Shown piece by piece: positions 44,276 through 53,356 of a stretch of 64,000 nt of DNA; positions within the stretch are counted from its first letter, which is position 1, and every line of letters starts with the position of its first letter. The position numbers were made by a program, and so were the translations under genes. The stretch is from contig NZ_PSSX01000014.1 of NCBI RefSeq assembly GCF_002933275.1, forward strand, positions 1-64,000, in the 5' to 3' direction. Under the pieces are notes generated by a model. That model searched no databases. It worked only from the letters and a program-made list of their open reading frames with translations, and had not been told where the DNA came from. Source of the stretch: Marinobacter maroccanus. Lineage in GTDB: Bacteria; Pseudomonadota; Gammaproteobacteria; Pseudomonadales; Oleiphilaceae.

Positions 44276-45379
44276 ATGAAACGGACATCCATCGAACCCC
44301 GTCGATGGCTGTTTCCGAGTGCCCTGTCGGCCATTCTGGCCGGCAGTGGTCTCTGGTACGGCCTTACAGGAACACCGCAGACAGAAACCGGCATGGCGGC
44401 TTCAGTCCCATCGCCATCCGCCACCCTGGCGGACTCTACCGGACCCTCCCTAGGCTCCAGCGGAAAGCTCGCCACAGACAACGTGGCCCAGGGGCCGGAG
44501 CATGCCGCAACACCGGATTCACTCGGCCCACAACCCTTCGCAGCCTCACTTTCGGGCACTGAAATCGACGGTGCCCTGACAGCCGATGAAAACGGTGAGC
44601 TGGTTATCAACCTCCAGGTCCGGGATTTCTTCGATTACTTCCTCAGCACGGTCGGCGAAGTATCTCCGGAAACGGCCATTCAACAGATCGAGGCTATGGC
44701 CCGAACTCATCTACCGGAGCCCGCGTCTTCCCAGGCGCTGACTTTGCTTGATGAATACCTTGCCTATAAGCAGGCGTCACTGCAGGTCATGCAAACGCGC
44801 CTCGATCCTGCCCGGGCAGGCAATCCGGGCTACCAACTGGGTGCTCTGGGCGACGCCCTGGCACAGCTGAAACAGCTGCGGGCGGCCACCTTCAGCTCCG
44901 AGACGCACCAGGCCTTCTTCGGGCTCGAAGAGGCCTACAGCGAATACACCCTGGCAACCCTTGCCATTCAGCAGCGCACCGACCTTAGCGACCAGGGCAA
45001 GCAGGCTCTCGTCCAATGGCACCGCAACCAGCTACCGGAACAACTGAGAACAACCGAACAACACCTGCATGCCAGCACCCGACAGCAACAGGCACGGACC
45101 GCTGCCATTGAGTCTGCCTCTTCTCCAGAGGCAGCCGGACGGCAACTGGCAGAGCTGGGCGTGAATCAGGACGGGGTCGAAAGTGTCGTGAGTTATCTGA
45201 AGCAGCGAGAACAGTTTAACCAGCGTTTTCAGGACTTCCGAAAAGCGATGGACCAGACAGACTCGTCAGGATTGGCAGAGGCCGATCTGGAAAAGCAGCG
45301 GCAGGCGTTGCTGGAGCGACATTTCCCGCAGGAGCAGGACAGGACCTGGGCACGGCTGAAGATGCTGGGCAACGGCTGA
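44276..45379 (+). CDS. lifO: Lipase-specific foldase (lipase modulator)
   Basis: This 367-residue inner-membrane foldase has an N-terminal membrane anchor (about 15-30), a variable Ala/Pro/Ser linker (about 35-110) and the helical foldase domain (about 115-365). The Lif signature RxxFDY(F/C)L(S/T) is present as RDFFDYFLST. Such proteins fold the periplasmic lipase and are co-encoded with it. The ATG at 44276 follows GAGGTGA, which overlaps the lipase stop codon. Confidence 0.92.
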   Translation: MKRTSIEPRRWLFPSALSAILAGSGLWYGLTGTPQTETGMAASVPSPSATLADSTGPSLGSSGKLATDNVAQGPEHAATPDSLGPQPFAASLSGTEIDGALTADENGELVINLQVRDFFDYFLSTVGEVSPETAIQQIEAMARTHLPEPASSQALTLLDEYLAYKQASLQVMQTRLDPARAGNPGYQLGALGDALAQLKQLRAATFSSETHQAFFGLEEAYSEYTLATLAIQQRTDLSDQGKQALVQWHRNQLPEQLRTTEQHLHASTRQQQARTAAIESASSPEAAGRQLAELGVNQDGVESVVSYLKQREQFNQRFQDFRKAMDQTDSSGLAEADLEKQRQALLERHFPQEQDRTWARLKMLGNG

Positions 45380-45458
45380 CCAGAATGTGCTCGGGTTCCC
45401 GAAGAGGCGGGCCAGGGCCAGCTACAATCCAGAGACTTGCCCGCCACTGGACACGTCC

Positions 45459-46853
45459 ATGACGACCGAGCAGATCGAACAGCAGCAGGCCGCTGGTTTT
45501 CGCAACCTGCGTTTCGCGCCAAACCTCGAAGAGGCATACCGGCAATCCCGGGCGGGCCTGATCCGGCAGCGGGCCCGGCCGGTCTCGGTAGCCGGGCTGT
45601 TCCTGTTTCTGGTCTACGCGGTTATGGATGTGCTGACCCTGCCACCCGAGCTGGCACAGGTCACGGTATCCATCCGGCTCGCGATCACCTGCCCGGTCAT
45701 AGCCCTAGTGGTCTGGCTCGCCTACCGTCCGGCTCCCTCCGACAGTACCTTTGAACGCATCTATACACTCGCCTATCTCCTGGGTGGTCTGAGCGTTGTG
45801 GCAATCATCGCAGCGGCGCGGCAGCTTGCGTTTCCACTGCCCTACGAGGGCATGATCCTGATGCTCATGTTCGGATACTTTGCCATGGGGCTGCCATTTT
45901 CCAGCGCGTCCCTTGTCTCACTGGTGCTGGTGATCAGCTACCTGATGATTGAGCTTTGGTACGGGATGTCCGGCTCTGTTATTGCATCCAATCTGTTCTT
46001 TCTGACGACGGCCAACATCATCGGCATGGTGGGGGCCTGGACCAGCGAATACCGCCACCGCGCACACTTCCTGGACCGTCAGCTACTGGATCGACTGCAC
46101 CGGGCGGCCCGGGAAGAAAGTCGGCGTAAAACCGACCTGATCACCGCTGCCAGCCATGACCTGCGCCAGCCCCTGAACGTGATCGACATAACCCTGGAAA
46201 ACCTGTCGCCGGGTAAAGGCGGCACCAGAGCAAACTCTGCCACCAGGCAGTTAAAGGACATGATCCGACACCTTCGCCGCCTGCTGGGCACCGTCTTCGA
46301 CAGCGCCAGACTGAACGAGGGCATGGTGCAGGCCGATATCCGCCCGACGCCACTGGCGCCGATTTTCCGGGATATAGGTGATTTACTGGCTGATTCTCTG
46401 GGCAACAGTGAGATGAACGTCGAAATTGACCACGGCGCTGGCAACCTTATGGTCATGGCGGACCCCGCCCTGCTGTCCCGGGTACTCCAGAATCTGATGT
46501 TCAACGCGGTGCAACACAGCGGCGGCAATGGTATTAACCTGTCTGCACACAGGGTGGATGCGCAGGTTCTGCTGGAGGTCTCGGATAACGGAACCGGCGT
46601 GCCACCCGGGCTGAACGATACCCTGTTCTCACCTTACGTCAGGGGCCATGGCCAGACCGATTACCCGGGCCTGGGACTGGGCCTGACAATTGTTCGCGAA
46701 TTCGTCGCCCTGATGCGGGGAACGTGCGGCGTAGACACTGAGCCTGGCCAGGGTTCGGTGTTCTGGGTACGACTACCTGCGGCCGTCACAGCCACCCGCG
46801 TGCTCGGGCCAGATTCACGCACTCCGTCCGGTTATGAACACCAAGCTGGGTGA
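45459..46853 (+). CDS. Membrane sensor histidine kinase
   Basis: This 464-residue kinase has six predicted membrane segments (about 40-210), a phosphorylation helix with the H-box AASHDLRQPLNVID and an ATPase domain (NLMFNAVQHSGG, DNGTGVPPG, GLGLGLTIV). No extracellular domain is seen, so it may sense a membrane or transport state. It lies downstream of the lipase pair but begins 80 bp later. The convergent LuxR-type response regulator overlaps its end and may be its partner. Start uncertain; ATG 45459 follows no clear ribosome-binding site. Confidence 0.85.
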   Translation: MTTEQIEQQQAAGFRNLRFAPNLEEAYRQSRAGLIRQRARPVSVAGLFLFLVYAVMDVLTLPPELAQVTVSIRLAITCPVIALVVWLAYRPAPSDSTFERIYTLAYLLGGLSVVAIIAAARQLAFPLPYEGMILMLMFGYFAMGLPFSSASLVSLVLVISYLMIELWYGMSGSVIASNLFFLTTANIIGMVGAWTSEYRHRAHFLDRQLLDRLHRAAREESRRKTDLITAASHDLRQPLNVIDITLENLSPGKGGTRANSATRQLKDMIRHLRRLLGTVFDSARLNEGMVQADIRPTPLAPIFRDIGDLLADSLGNSEMNVEIDHGAGNLMVMADPALLSRVLQNLMFNAVQHSGGNGINLSAHRVDAQVLLEVSDNGTGVPPGLNDTLFSPYVRGHGQTDYPGLGLGLTIVREFVALMRGTCGVDTEPGQGSVFWVRLPAAVTATRVLGPDSRTPSGYEHQAG

Positions 46854-47445
46854 AAATCGCCTTGAGATGGGTTTTCACCGTGTGTTCGGTCAGATTCAGA
46901 CTCTGGCAGATACGTTTATTGGGAAAGCCCTGGGCGAGTAGCAGGAGGACATCCATCTGCCTCGGTGTTACCGGCAGAGCCGGCGCCACGGGTTCAACAC
47001 CACCCGGGAAGTACCCCTCACCACGGGTTACAGACCTAACCATATTCACCAGCGCCGACCGACCGGCGGATTTCGCCAGAAAGCCACTGGCACCGGCCGC
47101 CCTGGCCGCCCGTACCGTCCTCTCATCTTCGCTGCTCGAAATAATCACCACCGGAGGTGTGTCGCGGTAACCTGCCAGCCTCGGTAACAGGGCCAGCCCC
47201 GTCTCACCCTGAAGGGCAATATCGAGCAGGATCAGCTGAAAATCGTTCTGGCGGGCCAACAGACTTGCGGCAACCTCGACCGTGCTGGCAGTGATAACGC
47301 ATTCGGCCAGCCCTTCCTGACGGATAAGACCCGCCAAACCCTGGGCGAACAGGGCATGATCATCAACCAGCAACACCTTTTCCAGTGGAAGCGATTGAGT
47401 GGGACAAGCAACAGCCTGCCCCGTTTCTGATGTGATGGCATCCAT
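46786..47445 (-). CDS. LuxR/NarL-family response regulator
   Basis: This 219-residue regulator has a receiver domain (about 22-140, phosphorylated aspartate in LILLDIAL, with VVIISSSE and LAKSAG) and a LuxR helix-turn-helix (about 155-215, RQMDVLLLLAQGFPNKRI). It faces the histidine kinase at 45459-46853 and their 3' ends overlap by 68 bp. That is an unusual arrangement for a two-component pair, if they are one. Targets are unknown; the lipase operon and the PstS-OmpA gene next to it are candidates. Confidence 0.88.
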   Translation of the reverse strand: MDAITSETGQAVACPTQSLPLEKVLLVDDHALFAQGLAGLIRQEGLAECVITASTVEVAASLLARQNDFQLILLDIALQGETGLALLPRLAGYRDTPPVVIISSSEDERTVRAARAAGASGFLAKSAGRSALVNMVRSVTRGEGYFPGGVEPVAPALPVTPRQMDVLLLLAQGFPNKRICQSLNLTEHTVKTHLKAIFTQLGVHNRTECVNLARARGWL

Positions 47446-47656
47446 GAATGTGCCTCTGCCCGCTGTGTTTATTTTTGTTACGGCGGATGCATCACTATAG
47501 GCCAGCCGGGCCTTGCACTCCGCGGACTGCTTAACACTTTTTTACAGATCCTTCCCGGTCACCGGCATGGCGCGCGATCAATGAAACATAACTGTCATAT
47601 TTTTGAAGCATCCTTCTCGGTTCTCAACCACCTGACTGGTAAAGGTTTTCGTAAAA

Positions 47657-48973
47657 ATGCCGCGACTTACACGGATGACTGCAACACTTTCGGGACTGCT
47701 ACTACCGGCCTTACTGGCGTTCCAGGCCCAGGCCTATGATCTGGAAATCCACGGTTCCAATACCGTTGGCGCTACCCTGGCGCCAATGCTGGTTACCGGC
47801 TACCTGGAAGAGCATGGCGGCGGCCAGGTTGCAGCCAGGGGCACGGGCGCGGAAAACGAGAAGATCCTGCGAGCGCCTGTGAACAGCCGGACAACCGAAG
47901 TGCTGGTTGCAGCGCACGGATCAAGCACCGGCTTCAAGGCGCTGGCCGCCGGCGAGGCCGACATCTGGGCCTCCTCCCGCCCGGTAAAACCACAGGAAGC
48001 AGAGCAATTCCAGGCCCGTGCGGACCTCACTGCGCCCGAGAGCGAACACGTGATTGCCATTGATGGACTGGCCGTTCTGGTACATCCATCCAACCCCGTC
48101 AGCAAGATGAGCATCGAAACCCTGGGCCGTGTGTTCTCCGGTCAGATCCGGAACTGGTCAGAGCTGGGCGGCCCAGACCGGCCCATCCACCTTTATGCCA
48201 GGGATGACCGCTCCGGCACCTGGGACACGTTCAAATCCCTGGTGCTGGGGAAACAGTTCGAACTGGACAGCAATGCCAAACGCTATGAATCCAACGACCA
48301 GCTGTCGGATGACGTTAGCCGGGATCCATCGGGCATCGGCTTCTCCGGCCTGGCCTCAGTTCGGGACAGCAAGCTCCTGGCCATTTCGGAAGGCAATGCA
48401 CCAGCTCTGCGCCCCAACCAGCTCACCGTCGCCAGCGAGGACTACCCGCTGTCACGGCGATTGTTCATGTACACGCCGGGAAGCGATGTCCCACCGCTTT
48501 CCGCCGGTCTGATCGGATTCGCCCTGGGCCAGCAAGGTCAGGCACTGGTGGCCGAGTCCGGCTTTATCTCGCAGAACCCCATCGCAGTACAGCCGGAATT
48601 CGACGAAGCGACGCCCGAGAGTTTTCGCCGCCTGACCGGCAACTACCATCGCCTGACGGTCAATTTCCGCTTTTCAGAAGGCCGGACCAGACTCGATAAC
48701 AAGGCGCGCAGGGACCTGCAGCGGGTTCAGCAGTACCTGACCCAGAACGGCCGATCCGCTGACGATCTGTTACTGATCGGATTTGCCGACACCCAGAGCC
48801 ACGAACTGCGAGCCCAGATGATCTCTGAACTTCGCGCCCTGTCAGTCCGCAAGGCTCTGCAGGAAGTAGACGTGCCGGACGTGGCCTACACCGGCTACGG
48901 CCAGTACATGCCGGTTGGTGGCAGTGGCAGCCCACGCAATGGTCGCGTGGAAGTCTGGATCAAATCCCGCTAG
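47657..48973 (+). CDS. PstS-like solute-binding domain fused to an OmpA-type domain
   Basis: This 438-residue protein has a signal peptide (cleavage near FQAQA). A phosphate-binding-type periplasmic domain follows (about 28-290; HGSNTVG at its start, DDRSGTWDTF later), then a C-terminal OmpA/MotB-type peptidoglycan-binding domain (about 325-438, VNFRFSEGRTRLDNKARRDL and GFADTQSHELRAQ). The fusion would tether a phosphate binder to the cell wall rather than feed an ABC importer; no pstCAB is adjacent. Upstream, CTGTCAT (47592-47598) and TTGAAGC at the 11-bp spacing could be a weak Pho box. Confidence 0.82.
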   Translation: MPRLTRMTATLSGLLLPALLAFQAQAYDLEIHGSNTVGATLAPMLVTGYLEEHGGGQVAARGTGAENEKILRAPVNSRTTEVLVAAHGSSTGFKALAAGEADIWASSRPVKPQEAEQFQARADLTAPESEHVIAIDGLAVLVHPSNPVSKMSIETLGRVFSGQIRNWSELGGPDRPIHLYARDDRSGTWDTFKSLVLGKQFELDSNAKRYESNDQLSDDVSRDPSGIGFSGLASVRDSKLLAISEGNAPALRPNQLTVASEDYPLSRRLFMYTPGSDVPPLSAGLIGFALGQQGQALVAESGFISQNPIAVQPEFDEATPESFRRLTGNYHRLTVNFRFSEGRTRLDNKARRDLQRVQQYLTQNGRSADDLLLIGFADTQSHELRAQMISELRALSVRKALQEVDVPDVAYTGYGQYMPVGGSGSPRNGRVEVWIKSR

Positions 48974-49086
48974 CCGAGACCAAAGTCTGACGAAAAACTG
49001 CGGCAATCACCTATCCGCTACGGCATCACAGATATGTTTGGGTTTTCTATACTGACGGGGTCATTTCCAACCAACAGACAGGGACA

Positions 49087-50382
49087 ATGGACATCCAAAA
49101 CGACCACCGTTACGCGATCAACCTGAACGTTCGGGGCATTCAGCCCTCGGCCACCCTTCGCATCAATGAACTGAGCAACCAGCTCAAATCCGAGGGCAAG
49201 GACATAATCAAACTCGGGCTGGGGCAGTCCCCCTTCCCGGTTCCTGATCGCGTGGTGGAAGCGCTCAAGGAGCACGCCCACGAAAAGGATTATCTTCCGG
49301 TCAAAGGCCTCAAGGGCCTTCGCGAAGCCATTGCCGGCTACATCAACCGCAGCGAGCGAATGCGCTGTACCTGGGAAGATGTTCTGATCGGCCCGGGCTC
49401 CAAAGAGTTGCTCTTCATACTTCAGCTGGCCTACTACGGGGATCTGCTGATTCCACGCCCCAGCTGGGTTTCCTACGCACCGCAAGCGCGGATCATCGGC
49501 CGCTCGGTACACTGGCTGCCCACCCATGCCGAGAACAACTGGCAGCTCACCGCGGAAGAACTGGACATCATCTGTCGCGATGATCCCTCGCGACCCCGGA
49601 TCCTGATCCTGAACTATCCGTCCAACCCCACCGGGTGCACCTACACCGACGACCAGCTGCTGGCCATCGCCAACGTGGCCCGCAAATACCGGCTGATTCT
49701 GCTGTCGGACGAGATCTACGGTGAAGTGCATTTCGAGGGCAAACACAAATCAATCGCCCGTTATTACCCGGAAGGCACCATCATCAGTACTGGTCTGAGC
49801 AAGTGGGCGGGTGCCGGTGGCTGGCGCCTGGGCACGTTCATCTTCCCCCGGGAACTGCGGCCGCTGCAGGACGCCATGGCGATCATCGCCAGCGAAACCT
49901 ATACCGCCACCAGCGCCCCCATCCAGCACGCAGCTATCGCGGCGTTCAACGGCGGTGACGACATCGAGGAATACCTGAAACAGTCCCGCCGGGTGCTGAA
50001 AGTTGTTGGCGAGTACATGCATCGCCGATTGAGTGAGATGGGCGCGGTGGTACAGAAACCGGAAGGTGCGTTCTACCTGTTCCCGGACTTCTCCGGGTTC
50101 CGGGAGCAACTGGCCAGCAAAGACATCAAGACCAGCCAGGCCTTCTGCCAGGCCCTGCTGGAAAACACCGGCGTCGCCATCCTGCCCGCCAGCGATTTCG
50201 GCTTCGTGCCGGATCACCTGGCAGCCCGCCTGGCCTTCGTCGACTTCGATGGCGCCGAATCCCTGCAACTTGCTGGTGGCGAATACGCCGATCAGGATTT
50301 GGGCGATGAGTTCGTCAAGCAAGCGTGCCCAAGGCTGGTCAAGGCCATGGACAAGATGGAGCAGTGGCTGAACAGCCTATGA
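49087..50382 (+). CDS. Class I/II PLP-dependent aminotransferase
   Basis: This 431-residue enzyme has the fold-type I aminotransferase pattern: LNYPSNPTGCTY (cofactor ring contact), LSDEIYGEVHF and the PLP lysine in GLSKWAGAGGWRLG. The substrate is unknown; it resembles aspartate/aromatic or N-succinyldiaminopimelate-type branches. The gene is followed after 57 bp by an inositol-phosphatase-family gene and may be co-transcribed with it. Confidence 0.88.
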   Translation: MDIQNDHRYAINLNVRGIQPSATLRINELSNQLKSEGKDIIKLGLGQSPFPVPDRVVEALKEHAHEKDYLPVKGLKGLREAIAGYINRSERMRCTWEDVLIGPGSKELLFILQLAYYGDLLIPRPSWVSYAPQARIIGRSVHWLPTHAENNWQLTAEELDIICRDDPSRPRILILNYPSNPTGCTYTDDQLLAIANVARKYRLILLSDEIYGEVHFEGKHKSIARYYPEGTIISTGLSKWAGAGGWRLGTFIFPRELRPLQDAMAIIASETYTATSAPIQHAAIAAFNGGDDIEEYLKQSRRVLKVVGEYMHRRLSEMGAVVQKPEGAFYLFPDFSGFREQLASKDIKTSQAFCQALLENTGVAILPASDFGFVPDHLAARLAFVDFDGAESLQLAGGEYADQDLGDEFVKQACPRLVKAMDKMEQWLNSL

Positions 50383-50438
50383 TTCTGCCGTGTTAGACTG
50401 GCGCCCTCACTCTCTAACGGGATATCAACGGGGGCGCC

Positions 50439-51263
50439 ATGCCTGATTCTGTTTCTCTGCTCGAGATTACCGACTTTGCCGAAAACCTGGCCCGGGAAGC
50501 CGGCGTACTGATTCGCCGCGAGCGGGACAGCAACACCCTGCGCACCGACTACAAACACCAGACCGAGTTGGTCACCCACGCCGACGTGATGGCCGACGAA
50601 TTCATCACCGGTGCCATCCGCAAGCGTTTCCCCGGCCACCGAATCCTATCCGAAGAAACCATGCCCGACCTGAGCCAGGCCGAAGAGCTGGACACCCCGC
50701 TCTGGATCGTCGACCCCATCGACGGCACCGTGAACTATGCCTATGGCCATCCCCAGGTAGCCGTCTCCATTGCCTATGCTGAAAAAGGCCGCGTTCAGGC
50801 GGGTGTGGTGCATGCACCCTTCCCGGGCGAAACCTTCCGGGCGACCCGCTCAGAAGGCGCGACTCTGAATGGCCGCCCTATCCGCCACAGCGGCGCCACG
50901 GTTCCCAGAGACTCCCTGTTTGCCACCGGATTCCCCTACACCAAAGACGGCCTCGAGCCGTTGGTCAAACGCCTGGACGCCATGATTCACCAGTGCCGCG
51001 ACCTGCGCCGCATTGGCTCGGCGGCCCTGGATATCTGCTGGGTGGCCTGTGGCCGCCTGGATATCTATTACGAGAACGTCAGCCCCTGGGACTTCGCCGC
51101 CGCACGCCTGATCGCCCTGGAAGCGGGCGCCACCGCGGGCCACTTCAGCGAAGTACCTGAGGGCTATCCTGCCGACCTCTGGGGTCGCGATATTCTGATC
51201 TCGGCGCCGGCTGTCTGGGAGCCTGTTCGTTCAATTTTGCGGTCGGCCTCCGGATACGACTGA
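50439..51263 (+). CDS. Inositol-monophosphatase-family enzyme
   Basis: This 274-residue Mg-dependent phosphatase shows the metal site LWIVDPIDGTVNYAYG and the upstream glutamate motif (ILSEET). A later motif is PWDFAAARLIALEAGA. Members hydrolyse myo-inositol 1-phosphate, fructose 1,6-bisphosphate or 3'-phosphoadenosine phosphate. It is not the usual suhB context. It is followed by a 500-bp gene-free stretch with repeats. Confidence 0.85.
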   Translation: MPDSVSLLEITDFAENLAREAGVLIRRERDSNTLRTDYKHQTELVTHADVMADEFITGAIRKRFPGHRILSEETMPDLSQAEELDTPLWIVDPIDGTVNYAYGHPQVAVSIAYAEKGRVQAGVVHAPFPGETFRATRSEGATLNGRPIRHSGATVPRDSLFATGFPYTKDGLEPLVKRLDAMIHQCRDLRRIGSAALDICWVACGRLDIYYENVSPWDFAAARLIALEAGATAGHFSEVPEGYPADLWGRDILISAPAVWEPVRSILRSASGYD

Positions 51264-51326
51264 TTGCGCTAGTGCTTGCCTTCAGAGTGTGTTCCCTAGC
51301 CTGACAGCTTTGGGGCAGGCACGGAA

Positions 51327-51420
51327 TGGGAACCTTCTTCCCGGAACCGCTACGAGCACATCCATGTGCGCTTGGCGCCGGCCATCCCTGGCCGTCGACA
51401 TTCCGGGAAGAAGGTTCCCA
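51327..51420. repeat. Folded repeat element, copy A
   Basis: TGGGAACCTTCTTCCCGGAA (51327-51346) and its exact reverse complement (51401-51420) form a 20-bp outer stem. Within it lie two small hairpins, GCACAT-CC-ATGTGC and GGCCA-TCCC-TGGCC, so the element can fold into a three-way junction. A second copy lies inverted at 51624-51705. No gene is present. Confidence 0.85.
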
Positions 51421-51472
51421 TCCCCTGCCGGCATTGCTGTGGTGATATCGCGAATCTATCGTAGTGAGTTTG

Positions 51473-51563
51473 GTAGGTCGGATTAGACGAAGTCGTAATC
51501 CGACATAGTGAAAGCAATCACAGAGTGTCTTGTTGGATTACGGCTTCGCCTAATCTAACCTAC
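51473..51563. repeat. REPIN-like inverted pair of REP sequences
   Basis: A 33-nt REP-like unit (51473-51505) starts GTAGGTCGGATTAG and ends CGTAATCCGACA. A related unit sits in inverted orientation at 51531-51563. Each half has its own palindrome, GGATTA...TAATCC, and each begins with GTAG, the tetranucleotide typical of REP sequences moved by RAYT transposases. The two halves together form a REPIN. No RAYT gene is in the window. Confidence 0.75.
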
Positions 51564-51623
51564 AGGCTTCGTGATTCTATTATTGGAGAGATATCGGAAA
51601 GGCCTGAAAGGCGGAGGCAGGAA

Positions 51624-51705
51624 GGGCTTTCCCGAAATGTCGGCGGCCATGGATGGCCGACGCCAAGCGCACATGGATGTGCTCGTAGCGGTTCCGGAAA
51701 AGCCC
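51624..51705. repeat. Folded repeat element, copy B (inverted)
   Basis: The core is the inverted near-copy of copy A: reversed, it carries CGCTACGAGCACATCCATGT, as copy A does. The inner hairpins are GCACAT-GG-ATGTGC and GGCCAT-GG-ATGGCC. The outer arms, GGGCTTTCCCGAA and TTCCGGAAAAGCCC, differ from those of copy A yet still pair with each other, imperfectly. Confidence 0.8.
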
Positions 51706-51768
51706 CACCTAACAGCGCCAGACTCCCCAGCTTTCAGGCTACAGAGTTTAAAGAGGCCAACTCCAAGC

Positions 51769-52356
51769 TCAGCCCCAAACACCTTCTGCAACCAACCCCC
51801 AACTCTCGTCGAAGTCAGTAGAAGGCAACCGCGAGAACGACGAACGGATAAACCGCTGAATCCGGCCTTCAACGAACACCAGGACAAAATCTGCGCCCCG
51901 AGCGGACGTGGTTCTGGGCCGCAGGCCCTGGCGGATTTCGCCTTCCTTGAGGGTCTGGCGTACCTGGGTTTCCAGGCGCTCGAAGAACTGGGAAGCACGT
52001 TTGCGCAGGGTGTCGTTTTCGCCCATCAGCGCGTCTCCGGTCAGTACACAGCATAGGCCAGGGTTGCGCTCGGCAAACACCAGTACCAGGTGCACCAGCT
52101 GTTGAAGGCGGACCCGCACATCCTCCTGCTCCTGCAGGATCACTTGGCAGCGCGAGAACACGGCCTCTTCCGCGAACTCGATAAGCGCCTCGAACATCTT
52201 CCGCTTGCTGGGAAAATGGCGATACAAAGCCGCCTCGGTAACGCCCACGGATTTAGCGAGGCCGGCAGTGGTGATTCGGGCACCCGGATCGGTCTCCAGG
52301 AGTTCCACAAGAGCATGGAGAATCGCCTCGCGGCGACTGGGTTTCTGATCAGTCAT
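51769..52356 (-). CDS. slmA: Nucleoid occlusion factor SlmA
   Basis: This 195-residue TetR-family protein agrees closely with Escherichia SlmA (recalled from memory) across the helix-turn-helix (RITTAGLAKSVGVTEAALYR, HFPSKRKMFEALIEF) and the ERNPGL and LTGDALM region of the C-terminal domain. SlmA binds DNA sites over the chromosome except near the terminus and blocks FtsZ ring assembly there. It is single-gene here. Its 3' end borders the repeat cluster, and a palindrome lies upstream. Confidence 0.85.
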   Translation of the reverse strand: MTDQKPSRREAILHALVELLETDPGARITTAGLAKSVGVTEAALYRHFPSKRKMFEALIEFAEEAVFSRCQVILQEQEDVRVRLQQLVHLVLVFAERNPGLCCVLTGDALMGENDTLRKRASQFFERLETQVRQTLKEGEIRQGLRPRTTSARGADFVLVFVEGRIQRFIRSSFSRLPSTDFDESWGLVAEGVWG

Positions 52357-52432
52357 GGCAGGACAGCAGCGCTCTGATTTATCGTTGTCGGGACCGGTCG
52401 TTCAATGCCGGCCCTCGGTTATCTTTGAACAA

Positions 52433-52460
52433 GGGTCAGATGAAAGCTTTCATCTGACCC
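52433..52460. repeat. Perfect 28-bp palindrome between thiG and slmA
   Basis: GGGTCAGATGAAAG is followed at once by its reverse complement CTTTCATCTGACCC. It lies 15 bp past the thiG stop codon. On the minus strand only TTGTT follows, a weak T-run, so it is a poor terminator; on the plus strand CATTTTC follows. The GGGTCAGA...TCTGACCC frame resembles small dispersed palindromes of Proteobacteria. Confidence 0.75.
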
Positions 52461-52474
52461 CATTTTCAGCTTTT

Positions 52475-53284
52475 TCAGAAGAAGGTGCCATCAATGGGCG
52501 AGGATGCACTGGCATAGAGTTTCTTGGGCATCCGGCCCGCAAGGTAAGCTTCCCGACCCGCTTCGATAGCAAGGCGCATGGCATTGGCCATCCGGATCGG
52601 GTCTTTGGCCTGGGCAATCGCCGTGTTCATCAACACGCCATCGCAACCGAGCTCCATGGCGATGGTGGCGTCTGAGGCAGTGCCGACACCGGCATCCACA
52701 AGCACCGGTACCTTGGCGTTTTCCACGATCAACCTGATATTGTAGCGGTTCTGAATACCCAGTCCGGACCCTATTGGCGCGCCGAGGGGCATGATGGCCA
52801 CACAGCCCATGTCTTCCAGGCGCTTGGCCAGCAGCGGGTCATCCGAGCAGTAGACCATCACCTTGAAGCCATCCTTGATGAGTTCCTCGGCGGCCACCAG
52901 CGTTTCGGTCATGTTCGGGTAAAGGGTCTTTTCCTCACCCAGCACTTCCAGTTTCACCAGATCATGGCCATCCAGGAGCTCCCGGGCCAGCTTGCAGGTG
53001 CGCACGGCATCTTTCGCGGTATAACAACCGGCAGTGTTGGGCAAAATGGTATAGCTGTCCGGGGAAATCACATCCAGCAGATTCGGCTCATCCGGGTTCT
53101 GGCCAAGGTTGGTACGGCGAACCGCAACGGTAACAATCTCTGCACCGCTGGACTCTATGGCATGACCGGTTTCCATCATGTCGCGATATTTGCCGGTACC
53201 GACGAGCAAACGGGACTGGTAGACCCGTCCGGCGATTTCGAGCGGTCTGTCTTCTGGAAGCTGAAGTTCGGATGTCTCTGTCAT
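52475..53284 (-). CDS. thiG: Thiazole synthase ThiG
   Basis: This 269-residue TIM-barrel enzyme makes the thiazole phosphate of thiamine from deoxyxylulose phosphate, dehydroglycine and ThiS-thiocarboxylate. The Schiff-base lysine is in [30 protein letters not shown] and [11 protein letters not shown] are further family motifs. The ThiS gene is 72 bp upstream. No thiO or thiH is nearby, so the source of dehydroglycine lies elsewhere. Confidence 0.95.
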   Translation of the reverse strand: MTETSELQLPEDRPLEIAGRVYQSRLLVGTGKYRDMMETGHAIESSGAEIVTVAVRRTNLGQNPDEPNLLDVISPDSYTILPNTAGCYTAKDAVRTCKLARELLDGHDLVKLEVLGEEKTLYPNMTETLVAAEELIKDGFKVMVYCSDDPLLAKRLEDMGCVAIMPLGAPIGSGLGIQNRYNIRLIVENAKVPVLVDAGVGTASDATIAMELGCDGVLMNTAIAQAKDPIRMANAMRLAIEAGREAYLAGRMPKKLYASASSPIDGTFF

Positions 53285-53356
53285 AGTGTTCCTGAATAAT
53301 TTGAATACGGGAGGATGGAAACCGCCGTGATCGGTGAATTACACGGAGCGGGCTGT

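Noticed and set aside
51289..51998. Small frames sharing TSMCAWRRPS peptides in the repeat region
   Set aside because: The shared peptide comes from the two inverted copies of the folded repeat, not from related genes.
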